Notes under the pieces: generated by a model | Seen by the model: only the letters and a program-made list of their open reading frames with translations | Told to the model about the DNA's origin: nothing | Databases searched by the model: none | Program-made: the position numbers and the translations under genes | Assembly (NCBI RefSeq): GCF_000149955.1 | Contig: NC_030987.1 | Span: forward strand, 714,003 to 778,002 | Length of the DNA: 64,000 nucleotides | From: Fusarium oxysporum f. sp. lycopersici 4287 | Taxonomy: Eukaryota > Ascomycota > Sordariomycetes > Hypocreales > Nectriaceae | Reading direction: 5' to 3' | Shown here: positions 10,503-21,943 of the stretch, piece by piece | Layout of the letters: each line of letters begins with the position of its first letter | How positions within the stretch are numbered: position 1 is the first letter of the stretch

Positions 10503-11985
10503 TTTGACCTGAGTTGTGTGTATGAGGGAGTGAGGGGTTATTGGGAGGAGGAAAAAGGTGAAGAGGAGAAGAGAGTTGTTCGCTGAGCAACGTAAATACG
10601 GCTTTTATGTCTTGGGTGGTATGGCTCAAGCAAACATGGCTTACATGGCTTGAGCTAAGGCCTATTGTCATGGTGTTAGTCCCCCGCCTCCAGCCATGGC
10701 ACTGTTTGATCGACCAACCACTCAGGATGACCCCTATAATGACAGAATATGCAGTGAATCAGAGGGGAAAATGTCTCGGAGTCCGGGACTGTTCCTTGCC
10801 TATTTTGTGTCTGTGTAACTTGTTGCGTGCCTGATGAGTGCCCCGCTTTATGCAGGACGACCAACACTTCTCGCGACTGTGTTGAAACGCGAGGCCGAAA
10901 CAAGGATCAAATGCCTTCCTTTTCTATATCGCTTCGTGGATAAAAGGGAAACATAAATGAGGCTCAAGGTAAGAAATGATAAAACAGCTTGAAGCCGTTA
11001 ATTTTGGCACATGCCCAAGGGCATTATCAATAAGCTACTACACAATTCGTCAACTGGTTTGATAACTATAATGGGTGCATCATAGAGTCTAGCCTTATCA
11101 GGTACATAACAGTCTTGGTATGATAGGCTGGCACATCTGCCACAGGGTGTTTCCTCACTCGGACAACGCTGAGGAAACAACAGACCCTTACGTCAGATAT
11201 TGTCCCAATCCAGTAACCCTGGCACCTGGCATTATGTAGAGCGGGAGGAATCGAGGTCTGGACCGGGTATCTGCCTCATTATTTATGCATAAGCATCTTG
11301 ATAAGTCTCACGATATCCATGCTGTTATTCCGCTGAAACGTAAGACATGATCAGCATTCCGCCAGGTATCCTTCGGCTTCCGAATTCCAGGCACGCATGC
11401 ATCCGCAACTGCCAGCGAATTTTATACCAGAGAACATGGATACTGTAGCAGTATTTTATGTGATTCTGAAAGCTCGAAAATAAACTGGAAGAGGGGACAC
11501 TCACATGGAGCCATGTTGTATCACATGATACAGAATCACATGGAATATCAAGTGAGAAAGGCAAAACACGCGTAATCGGACCAGTGGTAATTTACTACAC
11601 CTGCAATGGCATAGGATATTACATCAACTGCTTTAACCATGGGCGTTGTGGCGCCATGCGCAACTCGGCGTTCGGGCTGTTCAAAGGCCGTCTTCAACTC
11701 GCTTCGGGCTGTACCTGATGACGACACTGAGGCTTAAGGGCTTACTGAATATACCTTCACTCTGAATAGCTACCGAATTCGCCCCAAAGAGTAGTGTACA
11801 ATTAAGTCAAGCAGTGACATCTGCATAGATTTGTTACAATGTATTGCCGGCGATTTATGGTGCGATATAGCATTTAACCATGAGATAACACAAAAGGAAT
11901 GACGTAAATCAAAGCCTTGAACCGTTCACATACGATGAATAAGGCAATAAAGTGAATATGATCATATCAACTCTCCTTGACCCTT
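10503..11985. promoter_or_regulatory. fsr5 upstream region and fsr6 3' end
   Basis: 1.5 kb with no supported gene. CGGAGTCCG at 10777-10785 is identical to the site in the fsr1/fsr2 promoter. A C/T-rich leader (on the minus strand) precedes the fsr5 start. Nothing else was recognised from 10.9 to 11.98 kb. Confidence 0.5.
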
Positions 11986-12969
11986 CTAAATCTTCTGGAT
12001 AATCTCTTGCAATTCCTCCCTCATATTCGTCACAGCAACGACATGCCAATTCAACCCGCCATCATCCCCTCCAGCAAAAGAATCAAACGTCTCCATAACC
12101 TTCTCCGCCTTTCTCAACTCCCTCAAAACCACAGTCCTTTGCAGCGTAGCTTGATCCTCGTCATCAAGATCCAGCATTCCAAGTTGGATCTTCATAGGTC
12201 GTAGTTCTACTCCATCAGTGTGATAGCGTGCTGTGACCGCAACTCTGTACCAGAAAATAACCTTTGATAAGATTGCGCTGTGTAGCATTGCGATATGGGG
12301 GTTTCGTGCGCAGTGACATTTGAGGAGGGGAATGAGACTTGTGAGAGCGGTTTTGTTGACGGATAGGACTGTATCGATAGATGGTGTTGAACAGGTTTGT
12401 TTTTGGGGCATGGGGGAGGATTTGCAGATGCTTTGGTCTGCGTTGGTGTTGCAGTGCAGCGATCTCAACACTTTGAGAGCTAGGGCCTCACAATCGTGAG
12501 AGTGCATGGCTGTTGGCTCCATTGCCTTGATCGACAGTATTGGCTCCATCGATAAACTCAAATCAGGTGATACCATACCACTCGACTGAGACGCAGTAGT
12601 ATCCGACACGAAACCCAGCGACTTCCACGGATCAACCCAAGATATACCGTTCCCATCGTCAAAGTCAACAGTGACGTCGACGCTGCGTGACGCCCAACTA
12701 TCCAGCATCTCAAGATCACCAGCCGAGTATGTACTGTAATCCTCCCACGCATTCGTAAACTGCGTCGTAAGACTACTATCCTGTGCATTCTTCTTGTGTC
12801 GCGCCCGTTTGCCGTGTCGCCGCGAAGCGCTGTAGCAGCACTCTTTCGCCTGCCCGTTGTCCTCGCAGCGCTCGCAGGGGTGAGTCCTGCTGCAGCGGAC
12901 CTTGGCTGTCGTACAAGCGTCGCAAGCGAGACGCAGCCGGACGGGCTTTGCGGACCGAGTCTCGGACAT
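11986..12969 (-). CDS. fsr6: Zn(II)2Cys6 transcription factor of the fusarubin cluster
   Basis: Fungal binuclear-zinc regulator, about 327 aa from the ATG at 12969 in a single exon. The DNA-binding domain lies at the N-terminus: CDACTTAKVRC then CERCEDNGQAKEC, spacing C-x2-C-x6-C-x5-C-x2-C-x8-C. A basic stretch, SRRHGKRARHKK, follows and probably serves as linker and nuclear signal. The C-terminal half, with a conserved MLHSAILSKVIFWYRVA and LGMLDLDDEDQ region, resembles AflR-type pathway regulators. The open frame extends to 13122, but the added residues are low-complexity and precede the zinc cluster by too much, so the ATG at 12969 is preferred. It is the last gene of the cluster and the likely activator of fsr1-fsr5. 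A CGGAGTCCG site 580 bp upstream allows autoregulation (inference). Confidence 0.9.
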   Translation of the reverse strand: MSETRSAKPVRLRLACDACTTAKVRCSRTHPCERCEDNGQAKECCYSASRRHGKRARHKKNAQDSSLTTQFTNAWEDYSTYSAGDLEMLDSWASRSVDVTVDFDDGNGISWVDPWKSLGFVSDTTASQSSGMVSPDLSLSMEPILSIKAMEPTAMHSHDCEALALKVLRSLHCNTNADQSICKSSPMPQKQTCSTPSIDTVLSVNKTALTSLIPLLKCHCARNPHIAMLHSAILSKVIFWYRVAVTARYHTDGVELRPMKIQLGMLDLDDEDQATLQRTVVLRELRKAEKVMETFDSFAGGDDGGLNWHVVAVTNMREELQEIIQKI

Positions 12970-14417
12970 GGTTTTGTTAAAGATTGGCGAGGTTCTTGGC
13001 TTGTGGTTTGGGGTTCTGAGTTGTTGTTTGATACATATATGAAGCACTGTGGTTGCCTTTCCTTTTTTGCCAAGGGGTAATTGGAAGCCGCGTGATTGGG
13101 AGGGTTGGGAAATAGACGCCATCTGTGGTCTAGTCTAAGCCCGTCATGTCGGCGTGGTAGGACGGTAAGCGGCTGGCTGACAACCTTTTGCCTATTACAA
13201 AGGATTTATGACCATTATACTATCTACGCTGACCAGTCGTATTATTGGAAGCTCCTCCAAAATCCTTAGCTACCGTGTATACTTCAACAAGCCCTGAATC
13301 ACCATGTGTCTCGATCCTCCAGGATTTATTTCTCCGAGGGCTGCCGTTTCACATTCAAATGGAATAGTGATATGCCACTGGTCTGAACTTAGTATAGGCA
13401 TTACGATAACACTCAGCGTAGGCTTCAGAGTCAAAATGAAACGGAAGTTACTCCGGTCCTGGCCGTCAACCATATCAGATATACCTTCACCGGGAAAGGC
13501 TGCTTGCGTATTCAGAACTCCCAATAAGCAAAGGTACCGGCCGATGGCAACGGAGTCCGGACATCTTCCAAGACTCCATCTTACTCCGGACCTCGGCCGC
13601 CTAGATACCTACCCGTCTGCCACCAATCGGAACGGAAATCAGTTGCATAAGACTTAGATGAGACATGATAGATCTTCTTTTGTAAAGGATAAGAGGTCCT
13701 TGCCGATCGGCGGAGAATTACTTGGTTACGGTGCCAAGATCTTGGTTCGACAGGAAATACGAGCAAACCGACGAGTCCCTGATTCAGAGACTGTTTCGTT
13801 GGAATCGTCTGGTTAAATGATGTCACGTTACTCCAAAAGCAAGCCCAATTTCGTCGTGGAAAAAGCCATACCTGAAAAGCAGTTTCACGACGTAGATACG
13901 GCACGAGGGAAGCAATCAGCAGTAACTGGTTTGACGCGCTTGATCACGCTATGTAAGCTGTGCAACCGCCCAAGAATAAAAACAAGATAAGGGGACTTTG
14001 TAATCAGGGCCCAGCGGCAGATAATGGGCCTCAATTGAGAAGAGGGTGTATTCACTAGGTCAGATTGGGAGTGATGTAGCTGGGCTTCGGGGTGAGATGG
14101 GAAATAAAGATCTTAGAGAAACATTAGAGGTGACCCTGATTGAAGATAATACTATTACGTGCTCGTCGGCCCGTGTTTGCTGACATCAGAGGCTTTTTGT
14201 GCAAATCTCCAAATGCCGTCCAACCACAATAATCGCTGGAATCTTCTGTCGCTGAGATCTTAACAAGTTTTTTCTCCCGTTTTGCTGCGGCTCACTCAGC
14301 CTTGTCTTATCACGTAACACGCATGATGCGGAGACGCGTGCCGATCCCAACGCCGTCAGCAATGACATTTCCTCCCTTGTCAACCAACACGACATAATCT
14401 GATTACCTGTTTTAGTC
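12970..14417. promoter_or_regulatory. fsr6 upstream region
   Basis: 1.45 kb between fsr6 and a divergent hydrolase gene. CGGAGTCCG is at 13551-13559 and a related ACTCCGGACCTCGG shortly after at 13583-13596. No gene is supported here; the open frames lack family features. Confidence 0.5.
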
Positions 14418-15608
14418 ATGCAGTTTTCTATTCTAGCTGCTATCGTCGCAGCGACGATCGGAAAATACTCCGATGCCGTGCGCTCTGAGATACCCGCTAC
14501 ACGATCGTTCTTCTACGTTGGTGGACGGTACGACGATGACGGTGACGGCGGCCATGTTTTTCGGGACCAGATGTATGTTGAGAAGCTCACCCCGGTAAAG
14601 GGAGCTCGGAAAGACACGCCTATCGTTATGATTCACGGTATGGCGCAGACAGGCACGGTAAGCTAATCCCCGTGCAATTTCGGAAGCCGCCCGTGTGTAC
14701 TGAGAACTCTTTGCCACGTTTAGAATTTCCTGAACAAGCCCGACGGCGGAGTTGGTTGGGCCTCGAGGTTTATTGAGCAGGGTTATGAGGTGTACATTGT
14801 TGATCAGACGTTTCGGGGGAGATCTGCTTGGATGCCTGGACAAGGCGCTGCTAAGCTCAGCACTCTTTCGGCCGAGGCTGTTGAGGTTGCGTTTACTGAT
14901 TCGAAGACCCATATGCTCTGGCCTCAGGCTATCAACCATACCCAATGGCCTGGCTCTGGGGTTCGGGGGGATCCAGTGTTTGACCTATTTTACAGCTCGA
15001 ATGTGGAGTTTGTTGATAATACGACCTATCAACAGACTTCTGTTCAGGCAGCTGGTGCAGCCTTACTGGATAAGATTGGGAAACCGGCCGTTCTTCTGGG
15101 ACATAGCCAGGGAAGCTTTATGCCCACTTTGATCGCTGACATAAGGCCGGAGCTTACGAAGAGTATTGTTCTGTTGGAAGCTGCTGGACCGCCTTTCAAA
15201 GATGAGATTTTCAAGTTTGGTGGAGAGTTTCCTCGGCCATGGGGTCTGTGGGATGTTCCTATCACGTATGATCCTCCTGTTATGGATCCAAAAAAGGAAC
15301 TTGTTCAAAAGGTTCATGCCCAGAAGGATAATTTGTCTACAGAGTGTATTCTCCAGGCTGACGAACCTACGCCCCGCAAGTTGGTTAACTTGATGGGCAT
15401 CCCTATTCTTATTGTCACTGGGGAGGCATCGTATCATATGCCTTATGAGCATTGCACAGCTGCGTATTATAGACAGGCGGGATGTTCGAAGACGAACCAT
15501 ATTGAGTTGGGAACTATTGGTATTCGCGGGAATGGGCACATGCTTTTCATGGAGAAGAACAGTGATGAGATACATGCTGTTGTTGAGAAGTGGATACGTA
15601 AAGGTTAG
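14418..15608 (+). CDS. Secreted alpha/beta hydrolase (esterase-like)
   Basis: About 374 aa from two exons, 14418-14657 and 14724-15608; the 66-nt intron joins GT to NFLNKP. The N-terminus is a short hydrophobic signal-like segment ([15 protein letters not shown]). Seen: the strand and oxyanion region [13 protein letters not shown], the nucleophile elbow GHSQGS, and a late GNGHMLFME, which probably carries the catalytic His; the acid residue is not certain. Several Asn glycosylation sequons (NHT, NTT) fit secretion. The fold is that of Abhydrolase_1/6 family members; the substrate is unknown. It lies next to the pigment cluster but is transcribed away from it and lacks an fsr-type motif close by, so membership is doubtful. 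Confidence 0.8.
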
Positions 15609-15931
15609 GTTTATAATATCATCACGAGCTTTCGAGACTGACAAGTCACAATGATTGCATCAAGTCTGTGTGAACCTTGTGGTCTGTTCATTGGTTTCAG
15701 TTGTGATCTAGCTTTTCCAGATTCACGATATCCAGTCAACACCAACATAAAGTTACGATACCCGAGCCCTGCCCTTATCCTCAGCATCACGCGGATTCTA
15801 AAACCCTATCTACGACTGACTTCCAACGCGTCCAAGTCAAAGTCTCTGTTTTCTTCTTCGTTGCGCGAAAATCTTTCCAGCCATGCTTCGCGTCCAGTTC
15901 CTCTCCCCTTTCAACCATCTTCTAGGTAAAG
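15609..15931. other. Intergenic, 323 bp
   Basis: Leader of the next gene, with a C/T-rich stretch before the ATG at 15932. Nothing else was seen. Confidence 0.6.
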
Positions 15932-17946
15932 ATGTCTCACGTAGAGCCATCTTCCGCAGCTGCCAACAGGGCGCACAACAACCACTGCGAGATGGAACGA
16001 CTGTTCAGTCGAGAATCTCGGTATACCATCTGGCGAAATTTATGGTTCTGGCTCGCTCAAAGCCAGAAGGAGCTCGACATCATCTACCTCGTCCCCATCC
16101 CTGACTCCTATCCCCCGGCGTTCAGGGAAAAGAAAATCGACGATGAAGATCTTGAACAGCTGAGGCGTTGTTGTAATGTCTCGAGATACCATGTTAATAC
16201 TATGCAAATGCGTTCATTGACTCCCGATCACGTATTGGTATGTGGCGCCCCGTCGTTCTTAAGTTGAATCGTCTATCTAACTATACTTTTAGGATCTCCG
16301 AGCTGTAAGAACGACGAATCGATGATGTTTAACCGTGGGTAATAACTAATTCTCGATTTAGCAATTTCATTTCGTCACTGATATAGATGCCCCTCGATCT
16401 GAGCACTGGCTCAACATTGGCGTCACCCACGAGTACACTCTCGAAAACACGGAGCAGATCCTCATGACTCATGCCCTGGATATCTTGATCACCAAGCTCT
16501 CGATGCTTCTCTACCGTCTTCGGAACTTTGCCATGGATCACAAGTCTGTGCATTGTCTCATATATGAGTCAGACTATGATAGACCTACCTACGTCACGAC
16601 GATCGGAGAGAAAGGTTAGTAAGTTACCAACTGTTTTCTTCTACATTATCTGACACTTTGATAGTTGCTAGCTGGGCTAAGACTCTCGGTGAAATTCTGT
16701 GGTGTTTTCAGAAACTTCGATGTAACATTGGATCGGCTGGATCTCAGCCAATTACTCAATGTGAACAGGGCAACATTGCCTTTCTTGACAAGCTATCTAT
16801 GCTGGAGCAGTAATAGTTCTCCACCAGTTCAGCTTTTCCACAGTCTAATATGTTTTAGCTTTGAGGGTGACGAGTCAAAGTGCGAGAGGCTGGATGACCT
16901 CCTCCGCCAAAAGATGGGATTCGAAAAATGTTACGCAGTAAGTAAATAAGGCTCCTCTATTTTGTTCCTCTCGGCTAACTCCTCCCCAGAAAGACTATTT
17001 CAGATAGTAAGGCTAGAGCTCATTGCTGCTGGGTCTTATACTAATCATCTAATCTAGCCGTTCTGACACCAACGGACGTTTGGGGCGCATATGTCATACC
17101 CTAGGCGACACAGCCCTTCGAGTTGTGGAAGATCTGGACCATTTCGACTCTGGTGGTCAGTTGGTCGAGAAAAGGCCGAAGAGCGACGGCTCACCTATCA
17201 CTGTAAGTTGTCCGTCTGTGGTACAACAAGCCTTTTGCTGACTGGGTTTCAAGGAGGAAGATCCAAAATTCAAACAGTCCCCGCTCCTCAGGATTGCTGC
17301 AGACGCGCTCATGCAAGTCTCAATTACTTTCAAAGATCCCAGAGTGTCTAAGACTCATGGAGAGGTAAAACGTTGAATATCTTTGTTCCATCTTGTTACT
17401 AACCTGTATCAGGACGAATACATCATGGTACGGCTGTTCAAGCACGCTGCGCGAGTCGTCAGGATACTCCAAAGCATCGTTGAGGGTCTTTACTACAACT
17501 CCCAGAACGCCAACACCATCAAGTGGCTCGAGATGCCGTTTATGATGAGCGGCCCTCTCATCAGTAGACTAACCCTCCGCCGCGAGGATCCAATGACGTA
17601 AAGCGCCCCCTATACACATCATGAACAGGATACTAACAGTCTTAGCATTATGCGACATCTGAGAAACATTGGCCTTTCGGTGATGAATGAGCCGTCAGAA
17701 CGTCAAACGTATAGCTTTCTCGACAGACTCATGCATCACGGCTTCTTCAACTCACATGCTGTCGACATTCGCAATGCTGTCTTGTCAGTTCAGGATGTTA
17801 CGCATAGTGAAAGACTGGTCGACGAAATCTGTGGGGAGCATGGTATCATTGATAGGAGACTTCAGCCTTATTTGGGGTATATTCGGAAGATGACTGCTGG
17901 GGAGTCGCAGGCACCTCTGATGATTGAGTCCGCCAGGGGTAACTAG
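15932..17946 (+). CDS. Diverged adenylosuccinate-lyase-like protein, probable pseudoenzyme
   Basis: Ten exons join without a frame break to about 517 aa: 15932-16237, 16293-16304, 16362-16614, 16665-16809, 16859-16937, 16990-17006, 17058-17202, 17254-17364, 17413-17597 and 17646-17946. Two are microexons of 12 and 17 nt. Similarity to purine-pathway adenylosuccinate lyase (aspartase/fumarase superfamily) is clear in YTIWRNLWFWLAQSQKEL, in THALDILITKLSMLLYRLRNFA, in TIGEKVASWAKTL, in the FEGDESKCERLDDLL region and in IVEGLYY. The catalytic motifs are missing. GATSCFVTDN is replaced by GVTHEYTLEN, the TH-QPAQ histidine motif by YESDYDRPTYVTT, and the signature loop (SSAMPYKRNP) is not recognisable where GSPIT-EEDPKFKQSP aligns. 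An intact frame together with lost active-site motifs suggests a retained but repurposed duplicate. The alignment is from memory of the family, by eye. Confidence 0.7.
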
Positions 17947-18917
17947 GTGTTACCATAGTCTAGTAGTTAGCTATAGGCTAGGGAGCTGGGCGCTTGTGGA
18001 GATATTGGTGCGTTGGGAATTACTTTTGTGCTGGGATAGGGGCGTTTTGATATGTCTTGGACATTCACGGAGTATACGGCCGATGATTCACTGTGTTGCA
18101 TAAATCAGATTGGAATTTTAGCCTAGGGCATGTGCTCTTTTGCACTGTTCATTTTTGACGTAGTCCTTATTTGCTTCTCCATTCGCGATGCTTCATTCTC
18201 TTATCCACCTCCCTCCCTCCTTAACTTCTCCTCTCAACAACACATGGGGATCCAGTAACTCAACAACAGCAGTCTTTCAATAACTTAAATAATTACAGGC
18301 TGATCCTGAGAGACAATCACCATATTCTATCCACGTATTGCCTTTTTTTTAAAGTCTTGCGGCGTCGATATTGCATGCCTCGTTTTTCATGGTAGGAGGA
18401 GATCAAGAGGTCCTCGGCTGACCATTACTGATGCCCTCTCCAGTCAAAAACCCCATCCACTCGCTTTCATCTTCGGCGCCACAACCAGGACTTATCGGAG
18501 GCAGTTAGAGCCAAGCTCTTTGTTTACCTCGTGTTGGTCACTTGGCCATCAGTCATGACGACAATCGATTGCGACGAATTGGAACATTAAGAGCGTCATT
18601 GAACTTCAAGAGTTCTTCTCTAATATTTCGACTACCAACACACCACTCGTCCTATATTAATCATTCTCACGTAACCAAAACAGAAAAGGGTTTGTCATTA
18701 TGGAAGCTTCCTATCATCTCATGCTAACTTGTGTCAGTTCGCAGTGCTACCAGCCTCCACCAAACATCTGGAACCCAGTCTCCTTCCTCTGCCCGTACCC
18801 CTGCTCTTTAATACTAGGGCTACAACGTTGGAGACCATTAATACAAAGGACTATAACAACCGATTGTAACAATTCATTTCACCTTGAGACTCTCCTTCCA
18901 AAACTTGATCCACCACG
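17947..18917. other. Intergenic, about 1 kb
   Basis: No gene or RNA recognised. It is C/T-rich in places and serves as the probable promoter of the gene starting at 18918. Confidence 0.6.
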
Positions 18918-21468
18918 ATGGCAGGCAACACACCAGGGCCGCCAGCCCTAGAAGAAGCAAAGCCTACCGTGAGACTCAAAGGCAAGGAACATGAGTATGG
19001 TGAGACTCTGGAGTTTGACGCTTTCCAGTCTCGGGGTGGGAATCCGGAAGATCTCATGGACGAAGAACGATGGCTTGACTTTCCAGCACATGTTCATTTC
19101 CCCTTGAAAAAGTATAAGATGAAGGAATCCGATAGAGATACTTCTCTATCACCCACTGAAACATTTGGGATGCGAACTATCTGGAACCCAGAGCCAGTCT
19201 CTGGTCTTGGAGATGACCGCATTTCGAAAGTAGACACTGGTCGAAAGGTGACTGAGAGACATCTGGCAGTTAAGTTAGCTGCCAGAGCTTGCAATAGTGA
19301 CAGAACACTCAGCTACGAGACAAAGGAATGGCTGGGTATCACAAGTGGTACGCAGCTCGCAACGGACAAGACGGTCAGCTGCGTGTTTGTCGGGGTATCG
19401 GCACTTACCTGCCAAGCTATCTTCATGATGAAGTCGAATACTCAACATTTACCCGACGGGTTTTGCGGCGTCCCAAGGCAGCAACGGATTGAAAGCTTGT
19501 TAAATGTGGACACCACAGAGCTTATTGAATTGGTTTTTAGGCCAGAACTTTACATACAAGGCCACGAAATCATATGGACTGAGAACATGCTGATCCCAGG
19601 CAATATCTCATACATCAAACGCGCACTCCATGATCACCTAGCTGATGATGAGAAAGCTCAATTTCTGCAGCGCATGAGGCGAGAACATCACCTCCTTATA
19701 GCTGGGAGCGCCCCAGCGGGTGTTGCCAAGGCCCTACCGTCCAACGAAGAACCAGGCCGAAAGCCGCTGATTTGTCGTGCTATTCAAGGTGGCAAAGCTT
19801 ACAACCATCTACATTTCATCCTGAAATGGCCTCCCGTTGCCCTTCTGGAGTTTCCCAAAGCCATGATCGAGGGAACACAACGCTTTCTCGACAAATATCC
19901 ATCTGACAATGTGCCCTTGAACATTGCACTGGCCGCAACAATTATCTATTTCGATATTGAGGAGACACGCGACTACAAAATGGAGGGCTTTCTGAATTCT
20001 TTTCCTGGGAAGCCATCTCCTGTTCGAAAGGTTCCCCTAGCGACTTTTATCATATACTTTCCTCACATGCTAAGTTACGTTGAAACACACCACTTGACGT
20101 CCTTCTTTCACCCATTTCGGTTCGCCAATCTTCATACATCTCACAGTAGTCCTCTCGTAGTCACTGCCGGTCGTGATTACCTCAACACAGCCTCAATGCG
20201 CTCCTGGTATCACCAGATACGGTCTCGTCATCCACAAATCCTCGCCGAATCGAGGTTCACTCTGATTCCTGCATCTATGCCAGGGTCGACTATGGTATTT
20301 CCTGAAGACTGTACTCATGCTCAGAGGCCATCACCTGACCTGTTCACTCTATGTTGTTTGAATGACGTGCGAACTCTGGGAATTCCCAGTTACTCATATG
20401 ACCCAGAATCCTCTTTTCAGTGTGTAGGAGCACCCAAATGGCTCTTCACAAAAGCGGTTCGGCAATCTGATAGCAATTGCTTTCGAATCAGCGGTCATCC
20501 TACAATCGCCTATTGGGAACACTGCCACTCCTCAGAAAATCAAAGCTCTTAGCGGGTCCGGCAAGGACAATTGGCCCTGTCTTCCCAGATGTCGGGTCTG
20601 ATTATTACAACACGGAGGCATATCTTCTTGCGTGAAGCGGTGGTTCGGCGATGAGACTTATTACACTCAGAACTTCCAGTTTTGCCTCGACAAGCCGGAG
20701 CTTGAACGAAAGAACATGGCAACCAGAGCAGACGAACTCATCAGGATTGCGGATCGCTTGGGCATTCCACCCTCCCAAAGATGGACGAGTCACAAGACCA
20801 TGTTGCTTGAGTGGGATGGTATGGAAGGGCATCTGAAATCGCTTCGCGAAGAGGGAAAGCTAAAACGACTCGCTGCGCCGGAATATTCTACACCTCCAGC
20901 CAAGCGAGCAAAGTCTGTCGAACCAACTTTGGACTCAGACATCAAAGAGGAGATTCTTCAAACTATCAAAGGCCTTGCAGCTACATCCTGCGACTGGGAC
21001 AACCTGCTAAAGGATCTCCAAACTCCAGCCCCAACAATGAAAGCTATTCAAGAGTCATTCTCCCGTGTGTGTTTGTTCATATCCGAGTTGGAGAAGACAC
21101 TACAGAATGGGAATGATGGCAATGGGGAAGGAGATCTGGACCATGTCATTCGACTGGTGTTTCGAGCTGAGGGACTTTTCGGGTCGGGAGTAGAAGCAAT
21201 GGACTACGAGTCAAAATGGGGCCAACATCGCGACAGGCTTTCCCAGCTGTTTGGGCAGCCAACTGGGAAGGCTATGGAAGCTATTTTCAGACTTCGGAAC
21301 ACTCCTGACGCGTTTGATATCATTCTGCCCCAGATTCAGGTTTTGGGAGAATCTCCGTTGATCAGAGACCAAGTCGAGGCATTCAAGAAGATCGACGCAC
21401 TCCTAGGACCACTGCTAATTGTCACCAACGTTGATACAGCGTCAGGAGAAAATGGGACACAGGAATGA
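18918..21468 (+). pseudogene. Unrecognised gene with three frame shifts
   Basis: A long open frame (18918-20552, 544 aa) is followed by a second (from about 20602 to 21468) in another frame. No family was recognised. The first part has no transmembrane segment or signal peptide. The second is helix-rich, with a basic PPAKRAK stretch that could be a nuclear signal. Reading across the junction, protein-like sequence moves frame three times: near 20465-20480 into a frame reading IAFESAVILQSPIGNTATP, near 20550 into one reading GPVFPDVGSDYYNTEAYLL, and near 20630 into the frame of VKRWFGDETYY. No GT-AG introns of normal size explain these steps. It is therefore either a recent pseudogene or sequence with indel errors. 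A full-length product would be near 850 aa. Confidence 0.55.
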
Positions 21469-21471
21469 ACG

Positions 21472-21943
21472 ATGGATCGGCTTCTAGGAGCTCAATATTG
21501 ACTTTCAGGGGTAGTTCCTTCAATAGTTTGGGATGGGGATGGCAACCGAAAAGGATTGAAGATTGCTGAGGAGAGGTTTGATAAGAGATGATGGACTGGA
21601 ACATCGAACAGTTACGAGATAAAACGATAGCTCTATGAAGATTCATAACTTAATCAGGTCATCAAACAGAACCTTAACAAAATAGTCGTAATCTATCTTC
21701 TGTCTGGAATTACCGTGCTGCTAGATTGTATCAGTCATTGTAATAATCAGCAATACTGTAGAATTCTGGCTCTGCTACAACACAAGATAACAACCTTTAT
21801 TAGACCTTTGTAATAATCTTTAATTGTTTATTTGTATTATGTATTCTACTCTATATCTTCTCTATTTTAGCCTCATTAGCTCTTCCTCCTTTTTAGATCT
21901 ATGCTGTATTGCATCTTGTGCAGTCCTGCTGACAAGTGCTTCT
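21472..21943. other. Intergenic, convergent 3' ends
   Basis: 472 bp, AT-rich, between converging genes; nothing recognised. Confidence 0.6.

Noticed and set aside
14433..15644. Minus-strand frames of 170 and 193 codons
   Set aside because: Antisense to the secreted hydrolase, whose exons explain the region.
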